A stretch of DNA of 25,353 nucleotides from DASQFQ01 sp035633075 (GTDB taxonomy: Bacteria > Actinomycetota > Thermoleophilia > Solirubrobacterales > Solirubrobacteraceae): assembly GCA_035633075.1 (NCBI GenBank), contig DASQFQ010000303.1:1-25353 (forward strand), given 5' to 3'. The notes under the pieces were generated by a model. It was given only the letters and a program-made list of their open reading frames with translations. It was not told the DNA's origin and searched no databases. Each line of letters begins with the position of its first letter. The first letter of the stretch is position 1. Both the position numbers and the translations under genes were made by a program. Positions 8,136 through 16,809 of the stretch are shown here, piece after piece.

Positions 8136-8829
8136 GAGCGGCCCTTGCGCGCCGCATCGAGCCAGACCACGCCGCACGGTTGGCGGCGCGCTCGGCTTCG
8201 AGGGCCTCCAGCGCGCTCGTTGCGCTCCACGCCACGCGCTTCACGCGCGCGGCGGCCGCCGGGTCGAGAGCGGCCACGCCGGCCGCGAGCGTCAGGCCGG
8301 CGGCGTCGGCGTCGTCGGCGACGCCGTCGACGAGCCCGATGGCCAGCGCCTCGTGCGCTGCGACGGCGCGCATCGACAGGCACAGGTCGATCGCGCGGCC
8401 GCGTCCCACCAGCGACGGCAGCCCCCACGCGCCGACGGCCAGGCCGTGACCCGGTCCCGCGAGCTGCAGGAAGGCGGCGGGCGCGGCCACGCGCAGGTCG
8501 GCGGCGATCGCGAGCTGGGCCCCGCCGCCGACCGCCGGGCCGCCGACCGCAGCGACGACGATCGCCTCGCAGGCGGCCATGCGTGCGTACAGCGCATACA
8601 GCCGGTCGCTGACCTCGGCGCGCTCGCCGTCATCGAGACGCAGGTCGGCGCCGGCGCAGAACGCGCCTGGCGACGTGGAGCCCAGGACGACGACCGGCTC
8701 CCCCGGGGAGTCGAACGCGTCGAGCAGGGCCTCGACGAGCGGCCGGTCGAGCGCGTTGTGGCACGCGGGACGATTCAGGCGCAGGCGCAGGACGCCGGGA
8801 AGCGGGCGGTCGGCGCGCAGGCCGCTCAT
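8128..8829 (-). CDS. Enoyl-CoA hydratase/isomerase (crotonase) family protein lacking both catalytic glutamates
   Basis: Crotonase-fold protein of 233 residues. The N-terminal signature LRLRLNRPACHNALD, the first oxyanion-hole loop GAFCAGADL and the second oxyanion loop GPAVGGGAQLAIAADL are all present, so CoA-ester binding is expected. In true enoyl-CoA hydratase the second loop reads GGGCEL and is followed by QPE, giving two catalytic Glu residues. Here the positions are Gln (AQL) and Ala (LQLAG). Simple hydratase activity is therefore doubtful. An isomerase, thioesterase, decarboxylase or C-C lyase role within the superfamily is possible. The ATG shares ATGA with the stop of a 22-codon leader ORF and has no good ribosome site of its own. 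Confidence 0.85.
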   Translation of the reverse strand: MSGLRADRPLPGVLRLRLNRPACHNALDRPLVEALLDAFDSPGEPVVVLGSTSPGAFCAGADLRLDDGERAEVSDRLYALYARMAACEAIVVAAVGGPAVGGGAQLAIAADLRVAAPAAFLQLAGPGHGLAVGAWGLPSLVGRGRAIDLCLSMRAVAAHEALAIGLVDGVADDADAAGLTLAAGVAALDPAAAARVKRVAWSATSALEALEAERAANRAAWSGSMRRARAAHG

Positions 8830-8894
8830 GCCAGGCGGGCAACCCGCGGCCGGCCGCGCTGCGTGCCCGACAAGAACGTCGCTGTCAGACTCAT
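8826..8894 (-). CDS. 22-codon leader ORF translationally coupled to the operon
   Basis: A short ORF opens the operon. Its ATG at 8894 has the best ribosome site in the neighbourhood (GAGGAGG, 4 bases upstream), while the crotonase start it overlaps (ATGA, 8826-8829) has none. The peptide starts MSLTATFLSGTQ and continues with five arginines in its last ten residues. It does not resemble the N-terminus of a crotonase, and the crotonase is complete without it, so a frameshift is unlikely. The simplest reading is that ribosomes load here and re-initiate on the first structural gene. Whether the peptide itself acts, for example by stalling, cannot be told. Confidence 0.55.
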   Translation of the reverse strand: MSLTATFLSGTQRGRPRVARLA

Positions 8895-8925
8895 GACACC
8901 TCCTCGAGCCGGCGTTGGCACGACA

Positions 8926-8954
8926 ATGCTACGAGTTCCCCGGTTGGCGAACAA
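8926..8954 (-). promoter_or_regulatory. Candidate promoter of the molybdenum hydroxylase operon
   Basis: On the minus strand TTGTTC (8954-8949) and TAGCAT (8931-8926) are separated by 17 bases, a spacing right for a housekeeping sigma factor. Transcription would begin near 8919, leaving about 25 bases before the leader ORF. The hexamers match the consensus only partly, so this is a proposal from position and spacing. Confidence 0.35.
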
Positions 8955-9027
8955 GACACGCCGGCTCGCTTCGAGCGCGTAGACCCTCGCACCGGCGGCA
9001 CGCGAAGCCACAGGCCAGGAGGACACC

Positions 9028-9918
9028 TTGCCGCACGTCAGCACCGACGACGAAGTCCAGCTGCACGTCGAGGAGACCGGGCACGGCGACCCGCTGCTCT
9101 TCGTGCACGAGTTCGCCGGCGACCACCGCAGCTGGGAGCCGCAGGTGCGGTCGTTCAGCCGCCGCTACCGGTGCATCACCTACGCCGCGCGCGGCTATCC
9201 GCCCTCCGACGTGCCGAGCGATCCGGGGGCCTACTCGCAGGCGCGCGCCGTCGCGGACGCCGTCGCCGTGCTCGACGGGCTGGGCATCGAGCGCGCCCAC
9301 GTCGTCGGCCTCTCGATGGGCGCCTTTGCGACGCTCCACCTCGGGCTGCGCCATCCGGACCGTGCGCGGTCGCTCGTCGTCGCCGCGTGCGGCTACGGCG
9401 CCCAGCCCGAGCGGCGCTCAGCGTTCCGCGAGGAGTCCGCCGTGGTCGCCGACGCGTTCGCCGCCGAGGGCTCGGCCGAGGTCGCCAAGCACTACGCGAT
9501 CGGGCCGGCCCGCGTGCAGTTCCAGAACAAGGACCCGCGAGGGTGGGCCGAGTTCGCCGCCCAGCTCGCCGAGCACTCGTCGGAGGGCTCGGCGTTGACG
9601 ATGCGCGGCGTGCAGCGCGCGCGCCCGTCGCTGTACGACCTCGCCGGCGAGCTGCGCGGCCTCACCGTCCCGACGCTGATCGTGACCGGCGACGAGGACG
9701 AAGGATGCCTGGAGCCGAGCCTGATGCTCAAGCGCACGATCCCCTCGGCGGGCCTGGCGGTACTGCCGAGGACCGGCCACACGTGCAACCTCGAGGAGCC
9801 CGAGGCCTTCGACCGGCTCGTGGGGGACTTCCTGGCCGCCGTGGAGCGCGACGCTTGGGGCCTGCGCGACCCGCGCTCCCTGGCCACGAGCACGACCGGG
9901 ATGGACGAGCGGCTCTGA
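9028..9918 (+). CDS. Alpha/beta hydrolase (3-oxoadipate enol-lactonase-like)
   Basis: A 296-residue alpha/beta-hydrolase. The oxyanion region is LLFVHEFAGDHRSW, the nucleophile elbow GLSMGAF has Ser96, the acid lies in VTGDEDEG (about Asp222), and the catalytic His251 is in RTGHTCNLEEPEAF. The overall pattern is nearest to PcaD/MhpC-type ring-fission product hydrolases and lactonases, but the substrate cannot be fixed. The start is a TTG at 9028: AGGAGG sits at 9017-9022 with a 5-base spacer, which outweighs the rare start codon. It diverges from the hydroxylase operon across 133 bases and may share its control, so a hydrolytic step in the same pathway is a reasonable guess. It ends 13 bases from the convergent ilvA stop. 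Confidence 0.88.
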   Translation: MPHVSTDDEVQLHVEETGHGDPLLFVHEFAGDHRSWEPQVRSFSRRYRCITYAARGYPPSDVPSDPGAYSQARAVADAVAVLDGLGIERAHVVGLSMGAFATLHLGLRHPDRARSLVVAACGYGAQPERRSAFREESAVVADAFAAEGSAEVAKHYAIGPARVQFQNKDPRGWAEFAAQLAEHSSEGSALTMRGVQRARPSLYDLAGELRGLTVPTLIVTGDEDEGCLEPSLMLKRTIPSAGLAVLPRTGHTCNLEEPEAFDRLVGDFLAAVERDAWGLRDPRSLATSTTGMDERL

Positions 9919-9931
9919 TCGGCCCGCGCGG

Positions 9932-11167
9932 CTAGTGCAGGACCCGCGCGACGTAGCCCGCGGCGTCCAGAGCCGCCATGACCCGCGTCGCGTGGTCGTG
10001 CCCACGCGTCTCCATCACCAGCTCGACCGCAGTCTCGCGCACGCGCAGGTGGTCCAGCCCCTCGCGGACGTGTGAGACGTCGACGATGTTGGCGCCGGCC
10101 TCGGCGACACAGGACAGAAGGCCGGCGAGCGCCCCGGGGCGGTCGGGCACGCGGGTGAGCAGCACGAGCCGGCGCCCGACTTGGGTCTCGTGGCGCCGGG
10201 CGATCGACGCCAGCAGGCCGGGGTCGACGTTGCCGCCGGAGAGCACGGCGACGGTGGTGCCGCGCGCCGCCGGCGTCACCTGGCCCCCCAGCAGTGCGGC
10301 GACGCCAACCGCGCCGGCGCCCTCCACCACGAGCTTGCAGCGCTCCATCAGCAGCACCATGGCCTCCGCCGTCTCGTCCTCCCCGACCACCGCGACGCCG
10401 TCCACCCAGCGCGTGAGCAGGTCGAGCGTGAGCTTGCCGGGGGTCTTGACCGCGATGCCGTCGGCGATCGTCGGCGAGGCGTCGATGTCCACCGCGACGC
10501 CGCGGCGCAGCGACTCGGGATAGGGGGCGCAGGCCGCGGCCTGGACCCCCACCACCTCGACCTCTCGCTTGGCGGACTTGACCGCGATGGCGATGCCGCT
10601 GCACAGCCCGCCGCCGCCGACGGGCACGACGACCTTGGCGAGGTCGGGCACGTCCTCGAGCAGCTCGAGGCCGAGCGAGCCCTGGCCGGCGACGACGTCG
10701 GGGTCGTCGAAGGGGTGCACGAAGGCCAGGCCGCCCTCGCGCGCGCGTTCCTGCGCGGCCACGATGCAGTCGTCCACCGAGGCGCCGCCCATGTGGACGA
10801 TCGCGCCCTGGCCGCGCGCGGCCTCGGTCTTCGCGATCGGCGCGTCGGCAGGGACGAAGACCTCGCACGGGACGCCCAGCGTCCTCGCGGCGGCGGCCAG
10901 CGCCTGGGCATGGTTGCCGGCCGAGGCGGCGACGACGCCGCGAGCACACCCCTCCTCGCCCAGCGCCGCCAGCTTGGCTCCGGCGCCGCGGACCTTGAAG
11001 GACCCGGTGCGCTGCAGGTTCTCCGCCTTCAGCGCCACGACACCGCCGGCCCGCTCGGAGATCGTCCGCGTCGAGAGCATCGGGGTGCGCCGCGCGGCGG
11101 TCGCGACGCCCGCACGGGCGGCCAGCACGTCGCGCTCGGTGACCGGCGAGGACTGGAGGGTGGCCAC
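9932..11167 (-). CDS. ilvA: Threonine ammonia-lyase (threonine/serine deaminase) with C-terminal ACT domain
   Basis: PLP enzyme that converts threonine to 2-oxobutanoate and ammonia through a reactive enamine, feeding isoleucine synthesis or catabolism. The 411 residues match the short one-ACT form. PLP Lys58 sits in GSFKVRGA, ASAGNHAQ and the phosphate loop GGGGL (184-188) follow, and SGGN lies near 310. An ACT domain fills the last 80 residues (RLVLLTRVPDRPGALAGLL to the end) and probably binds an amino-acid effector. The start is a GTG 9 bases after the sigma-factor stop with no clear ribosome site, so it probably depends on upstream translation. Being co-transcribed with an ECF sigma factor and near ridA is notable. 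An anabolic versus catabolic role cannot be separated here. Confidence 0.92.
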   Translation of the reverse strand: MATLQSSPVTERDVLAARAGVATAARRTPMLSTRTISERAGGVVALKAENLQRTGSFKVRGAGAKLAALGEEGCARGVVAASAGNHAQALAAAARTLGVPCEVFVPADAPIAKTEAARGQGAIVHMGGASVDDCIVAAQERAREGGLAFVHPFDDPDVVAGQGSLGLELLEDVPDLAKVVVPVGGGGLCSGIAIAVKSAKREVEVVGVQAAACAPYPESLRRGVAVDIDASPTIADGIAVKTPGKLTLDLLTRWVDGVAVVGEDETAEAMVLLMERCKLVVEGAGAVGVAALLGGQVTPAARGTTVAVLSGGNVDPGLLASIARRHETQVGRRLVLLTRVPDRPGALAGLLSCVAEAGANIVDVSHVREGLDHLRVRETAVELVMETRGHDHATRVMAALDAAGYVARVLH

Positions 11168-11176
11168 GGGCTGAGG

Positions 11177-12364
11177 CTACAGCTCGTTAAGACGACGCTT
11201 CAGAAAGTCGCGCTGGACGGGGTTGCCGGCCAGCTCGAGCGCCCGCTCGTAGCTCGCCACGGCCTCCCGGGGGCGCCCCAGGCGCCGCAACAGGTCGGCG
11301 CGAGCCGAGTGCCGGAGGTGATAGCCGTCGAGGCCGTCGATGGCGTCCAGGCGCTCGAGCCCCGCGGCGGGCCCGTCGGCCATCGCCACCGCCACCGCGC
11401 GGTTGAGCTCGACGACCGGGCTGGGGTCGAGCGCCGCGAGCCGGGCGTAGAGGCCCGAGATCCGCCGCCAGTCGGTGGCGGCCGCGGTCGGCGCCCGCGC
11501 GTGCTCGGCGGCGATCATGGCCTGGAGCCCGTAGCGGTCGCCCGACGCCGCTGCGGCGAGCGCCAGCCCCTCGGCGATCTCCCCGGCGTGCCAGCTCCCG
11601 CGGTCCTGGTCCTCGAGCAGGACGAGCCGCCCCGTGGCGTCCACGCGCGCGTCGCGGCGGGCGTGGTGCAAGACCATCAGGGCGAGCAGCCCGCTGGGCT
11701 CGGCCCGCCCCGGCATCAGCCCCGCCAGCAGGCGGCCGAGGCGGATCGCCTCGGCGCACAGCTCCCGGCGCACCAGCGCGTCGCCCGCTGTCGCCGCGTA
11801 GCCCTCGTTGAACACGAGGTAGACGGCGGCGAGCACGGACGGCAGCCGGTGGGGCAGCTCGTGCTCCTCCGGCACTCGGTAGGCGATGCCGGCGTCACGG
11901 ATCTTGCGCTTGGCGCGCACGAGGCGCTGGGCCATCGCCGGCTCACCGACCAGGAAGGCGCGCGCGATCTCGGGGGTCGACAGGCCGCCGAGCGTGCGCA
12001 GGGTGAGCGCCACGCGCGCTTCGGCGGGGAGGGCCGGGTGACAGCAGGTGAACATGAGCCGCAGTCGGTCGTCGGGGAAGCCGTCCGGCGCGGCTCCGTC
12101 GCCTCCAAGCGCCCCCAGGTCTCGCAGGAGCGCGCGCTTCTCCTTCAGCCGGCGCTCGCGCCGCAGCCGGTCGATCGCGTTGTTGCGCGCGGTGGTGGTG
12201 ATCCAGGCGCCGGGGTTGCGCGGGATGCCGTCGGCCGGCCAGCGCTCGAGCGCGACCACGAAGGCCTCCTGCACGGCCTCCTCGGCGAGGTCGAAGTCCC
12301 CGAGGACGCGGATGAGCGAGGCGACCGCCCGCCCCGACTCGCGCCGGAACAGGCGGTCGACCAT
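11177..12364 (-). CDS. ECF42-type RNA polymerase sigma factor with long C-terminal helical domain
   Basis: Extracytoplasmic-function sigma factor of 395 residues. Region 2 runs from the N-terminus (LAEEAVQEAFVVALERWP, ITTTARNNAIDRLRR). Region 4 follows the conserved LMFTCCHPALP and includes LSTPEIARAFLVGEPAMAQRLVRAKRKI. The remaining 230 or so residues form a TPR-like helical extension beginning PSVLAAVYLVFNEGY. This domain order is the hallmark of the ECF42 group, whose genes sit next to DGPF/YCII proteins, as here. No anti-sigma factor is visible, in keeping with the group; the extension is thought to control activity. The ATG at 12364, 14 bases after the DGPF gene, is chosen because upstream in-frame sequence overlaps that gene and looks non-coding. 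Confidence 0.93.
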   Translation of the reverse strand: MVDRLFRRESGRAVASLIRVLGDFDLAEEAVQEAFVVALERWPADGIPRNPGAWITTTARNNAIDRLRRERRLKEKRALLRDLGALGGDGAAPDGFPDDRLRLMFTCCHPALPAEARVALTLRTLGGLSTPEIARAFLVGEPAMAQRLVRAKRKIRDAGIAYRVPEEHELPHRLPSVLAAVYLVFNEGYAATAGDALVRRELCAEAIRLGRLLAGLMPGRAEPSGLLALMVLHHARRDARVDATGRLVLLEDQDRGSWHAGEIAEGLALAAAASGDRYGLQAMIAAEHARAPTAAATDWRRISGLYARLAALDPSPVVELNRAVAVAMADGPAAGLERLDAIDGLDGYHLRHSARADLLRRLGRPREAVASYERALELAGNPVQRDFLKRRLNEL

Positions 12365-12378
12365 TGCGCCCGGTGCGG

Positions 12379-12756
12379 CTACGCGCGGGGCGCCTCCGTA
12401 CCCGCCGCCTCGTAGTCCATGACCGGTCGCACCTCGACCGATCCGTGCTGTGCTCCGGGGATCTTCGCCGCCCATGCGATCGCCTCGTCGAGATCCTTGC
12501 AGTCGACGAGGTAGTAACCGCCGAGCTGCTCGTTGGTCTCCGCGAAGGGGCCGTCGGTCACCATGCGGTCGCCGTTGCGCACCCGCACGGTGGTGGCGGC
12601 GCTGGTGGGCTGCAAGCCCTCGCCGCCGACGAACACGCCGGCCTCCTGCGCGGCGCGGCCGAACGCCTCGTAGGCCTTCATCTCCTTCGCGCCGTCCTCG
12701 GGCGTCATGTGCTCCCAGTTGCTCTCTGCGCCATAGATGGTCAGCAGGTACTTCAT
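12379..12756 (-). CDS. YCII/DGPF-domain protein, partner of the ECF42 sigma factor
   Basis: A 125-residue single-domain protein of the YCII-related dimeric alpha-beta-barrel type. It opens MKYLLTIYGAESNW and holds the diagnostic DGPFAETNEQLGGYYLVDC near residue 70, followed by DLDEAIAWAAKIP. Such proteins are encoded beside ECF42 sigma factors and are usually their main regulon members. Their biochemical function is not settled. GAGGAGG stands 6 bases before the ATG. A TGTCGA promoter candidate lies about 40-70 bases upstream. The gene probably forms one transcript with the sigma factor and ilvA. Confidence 0.92.
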   Translation of the reverse strand: MKYLLTIYGAESNWEHMTPEDGAKEMKAYEAFGRAAQEAGVFVGGEGLQPTSAATTVRVRNGDRMVTDGPFAETNEQLGGYYLVDCKDLDEAIAWAAKIPGAQHGSVEVRPVMDYEAAGTEAPRA

Positions 12757-12796
12757 GCGTGCCTCCTCGAGGGCCGTGATGAATGGGTTCGCCTTA

Positions 12797-12825
12797 ACGA
12801 CGAACGGCGGGAGCCCGGATCGACA
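12797..12825 (-). promoter_or_regulatory. Candidate ECF42-dependent promoter before the DGPF gene
   Basis: On the minus strand TGTCGA (12825-12820) is followed after 17 bases by CGTCGT (12802-12797). As I recall, ECF42 promoters have TGTCGA at -35 and a CGTC-like -10, so this fits autoregulation of the DGPF-sigma-ilvA transcript. Transcription would start near 12790, about 34 bases before the ATG. The site begins just past the ridA stop. Confidence 0.5.
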
Positions 12826-12830
12826 CCTCC

Positions 12831-13223
12831 TCAGTCCGGCAGCGCGATGACCGCGTCGACCTCCACCTGCGCGCCCTTGGGCAGGGCGGCGACGCCGATG
12901 GCGACGCGCGCCGGGGGCTCGTGCTCGAAGAAGCCCCCGTAGACCTCATTGACGGCATCGAACGCGGCCATGTCGGTGAGGTAGACCGTGACGCGTACGG
13001 CGTCGCCGAGCGACGCGCCCGCCGCCGCGGCGACCATGCCGAGGTTCTCCAGGCAGCGCGTGGCCTGCTCCCCGGGCGAGTTGCCGGCGAGCTCCCCCGT
13101 CGCGGGATCGAGCGGGATCTGGCCGGAGCAGAACAGCAGGCCGCCGGTCTTGACGGCGTGTGAATAGGGGCCGACCGCGGCCGGGGCGTCGAGCGCGGTC
13201 ACCGTTTCGCGATGATGGGACAT
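12831..13223 (-). CDS. ridA: RidA/YjgF family enamine/imine deaminase
   Basis: A 130-residue trimer-forming RidA protein that hydrolyses reactive enamines and imines such as 2-aminoacrylate and 2-aminocrotonate, the by-products of PLP dehydratases. Family marks are VGPYSHAVKTGGLLFCSGQI, LENLGMVAAAAGASLGDAV, VTVYLTDMAAF, and PPARVAIGVAALPKGAQVEVDA, in which the Arg corresponds to the catalytic Arg105 of characterised RidA. The ATG at 13223 is preferred; a TTG at 13247 would run into the divergent gene. There is no good ribosome site. The gene lies two genes upstream of a threonine ammonia-lyase, the enzyme type whose product RidA detoxifies. Confidence 0.92.
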   Translation of the reverse strand: MSHHRETVTALDAPAAVGPYSHAVKTGGLLFCSGQIPLDPATGELAGNSPGEQATRCLENLGMVAAAAGASLGDAVRVTVYLTDMAAFDAVNEVYGGFFEHEPPARVAIGVAALPKGAQVEVDAVIALPD

Positions 13224-13239
13224 GGAAAGGACCCTACCC

Positions 13240-15201
<1,962 letters not shown>

Positions 15202-15285
15202 GCTTCCCCTTCAGGCGCCTGGGCACCAGCGCCGCTTGGCAATGCGGACGGCTCACCACGAGCGCCGCGGACGGCCACCCTGCGG

Positions 15286-15331
15286 CCGACAGACGTCGGA
15301 GGGCGCCTTGACGGCGCCCCCGCTCTGTCGG
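15286..15331. other. Two-tier inverted repeat between the DUF255 and protease genes
   Basis: An outer 8-base stem, CCGACAGA (15286-15293) with TCTGTCGG (15324-15331), encloses a perfect 7-base stem, GGGCGCC (15301-15307) with GGCGCCC (15313-15319), with loop TTGAC. There is no T-tract on either strand, so a classical intrinsic terminator is not supported. It ends 11 bases before the protease ATG and could be a 5' UTR structure near the ribosome site, or an operator. The rest of the 15202-15342 gap shows nothing recognisable. Confidence 0.5.
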
Positions 15332-15342
15332 TAGAAGGGGCC

Positions 15343-16809
15343 ATGCGCCCCCTCCGCCTCGCCCTGCTCGTCGTCCTCGCGATCGCGGTCCTCGCGGCAC
15401 CGGCAGCCGCCGGCCCCACGCCGCGCATCGTGGGAGGCAGCAACGCCTCGGCCGGCGAGTACCCGGCGCAGGGCTATCTGCAGATTCAAATCGGCCCCGA
15501 CACCTTCCAGTGCGGCGGCACCCTGGTCAGCGCGCGCAGGTTCCTGACCGCCGCGCACTGCGTCGTCGACGGCTCGACCGCTGTGGCGCCGAGCGCGCTG
15601 CTCGTCGTCCTGGGTGAGCTCACGATCACACTGGCCACGGTGGAGAACGACGAGCTCTACGGGGTCACGGCCGTGGAGGTGCACGAGGACTACGCGGGCG
15701 AGGGCAACGATGTCGCCATGCTGACCCTCGACCGCCCCGCAGCCCTCGGCGCCGCCAGCGACCACACGCCGGTCCCCATGCGCATCGTGCGGCCGAGCGA
15801 GACGTCCCTCTGGGCAGCGGGCGACGTAACGACCATCATCGGCTGGGGCACGACCTGTTCCCAGGTCTGCAGCTCGTCCGACAACCTGCTCGAGGCCACG
15901 GTGCCGCTGGTGTCCGACCAGGCCTGCATCGCTGCCTATGCGGTGGCAAACGTCACCATCGACCCCAACACGATGGTGTGCGCGTCGGACAGCTCGGCGC
16001 CCTTTCACGACACCTGCCAGGGGGACTCGGGCGGCCCGCTGATGGTGCCCGACGCCGCCAGTGCGCTCGTCCTCGTGGGCGTCGTGTCCTTCGGCATCGG
16101 CTGCGCGGACCCCAACTTCCCGGGCGTCTACACGCGTATCGGCGCCCCTGCCCTGAACGGCTGGGTCAGGGGTCGGCTCTTCGGCGTGGACTTCACGCAG
16201 AGCCTCGCGGCACCCACGGCCGGGCAGTCCGTCACCTTCACGGGCACCGCGGAGGCGGGCGGCAACTTCATCTGGGACTTCAACGGAGATGGCGTGTTCG
16301 ACGCGAACGGCGCGTCGGTCAGCCACGCGTTCCCCGCGGCCGGTGCCCACCGCGTGGTCCTGCGAGTCACCGATCCCGACGGACAGCCGGCCGAGCGGGT
16401 TAGGACCGTGACCGTCGGCGCCGCGCCGCCTCCGCCGCCTCCGCCTCCGAGCTCGCCGCTCCCGCCCGCGCCGGCGCCAGCCGCCGTGGTGATCCCCAGC
16501 CCGCTCGCCCGCCTCGTGGTCGCAACCAGCGCGCGCGTCGACCGGCGTGGCCGCTTCGGGATCCGCATCAACTTCGCCGACAACGCCCCGGCCGGCAAGA
16601 AGGCGAGCGTGACCGTTCTCAAGGGCGGTAGGAAGCTCGGATCCGCGCAGGTGCCGGTCGCCCGCGGGAAGTCGGTCCGGGTGAAGGTGAAGCTGACGAA
16701 GTCCGGCCTGCGCAGGCTGCGCCGCGCCAAGAGGCTCACGGTGACGCTGCGCCTGGTGCTCGGCACCACCGTGCAGACGAAGACGGTGCTGCTGCGCCTC
16801 AAGCGCTAG
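15343..16809 (+). CDS. Secreted trypsin-like serine protease with PKD domain and basic C-terminal domain
   Basis: Exported S1-family endopeptidase of 488 residues. A signal peptide (1-23, ending APAAA) and a five-residue propeptide precede the activation site R28-IVGG. The triad is His72 (LTAAHC), Asp123 (GNDVAML) and Ser229 (CQGDSGGPL). Asp223 lies six residues before the Ser, at the specificity position that gives trypsin its preference for Arg/Lys. A PKD-like domain follows (about 280-360; FIWDFNGDGVFD, HAFPAAGAHRVVLRVTDPDG), then a linker with eight consecutive prolines, then a very basic beta-rich domain of about 95 residues (KSVRVKVKLTKSGLRRLRRA). I have seen similar tails mainly on exported proteins of Solirubrobacterales-like bacteria (memory, not a search). 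AGAAGGGG precedes the ATG. The stop TAG is shared with glnA in a CTAG. Confidence 0.92.
   Translation: MRPLRLALLVVLAIAVLAAPAAAGPTPRIVGGSNASAGEYPAQGYLQIQIGPDTFQCGGTLVSARRFLTAAHCVVDGSTAVAPSALLVVLGELTITLATVENDELYGVTAVEVHEDYAGEGNDVAMLTLDRPAALGAASDHTPVPMRIVRPSETSLWAAGDVTTIIGWGTTCSQVCSSSDNLLEATVPLVSDQACIAAYAVANVTIDPNTMVCASDSSAPFHDTCQGDSGGPLMVPDAASALVLVGVVSFGIGCADPNFPGVYTRIGAPALNGWVRGRLFGVDFTQSLAAPTAGQSVTFTGTAEAGGNFIWDFNGDGVFDANGASVSHAFPAAGAHRVVLRVTDPDGQPAERVRTVTVGAAPPPPPPPPSSPLPPAPAPAAVVIPSPLARLVVATSARVDRRGRFGIRINFADNAPAGKKASVTVLKGGRKLGSAQVPVARGKSVRVKVKLTKSGLRRLRRAKRLTVTLRLVLGTTVQTKTVLLRLKR

Noticed and set aside
8829..8894. N-terminal extension or frameshifted start of the crotonase gene
   Set aside because: The leader peptide does not resemble crotonase N-termini and the crotonase already starts correctly at its first conserved strand.
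10181..12415. Long plus-strand open frame opposite ilvA and the sigma factor
   Set aside because: Low-complexity translation and opposite two well-defined genes.
15301..15319. Rho-independent terminator after the DUF255 gene
   Set aside because: The GGGCGCC/GGCGCCC stem is perfect but no T-tract follows on either strand.
15253..16350. Minus-strand open frame of 365 codons opposite the protease
   Set aside because: His/Arg/Gly-rich antisense translation; the plus-strand protease has signal peptide, triad and PKD domain.
16425..16455. Short CCG/CCT repeat as a tandem-repeat locus
   Set aside because: It simply encodes the polyproline linker of the protease and has no further copies.
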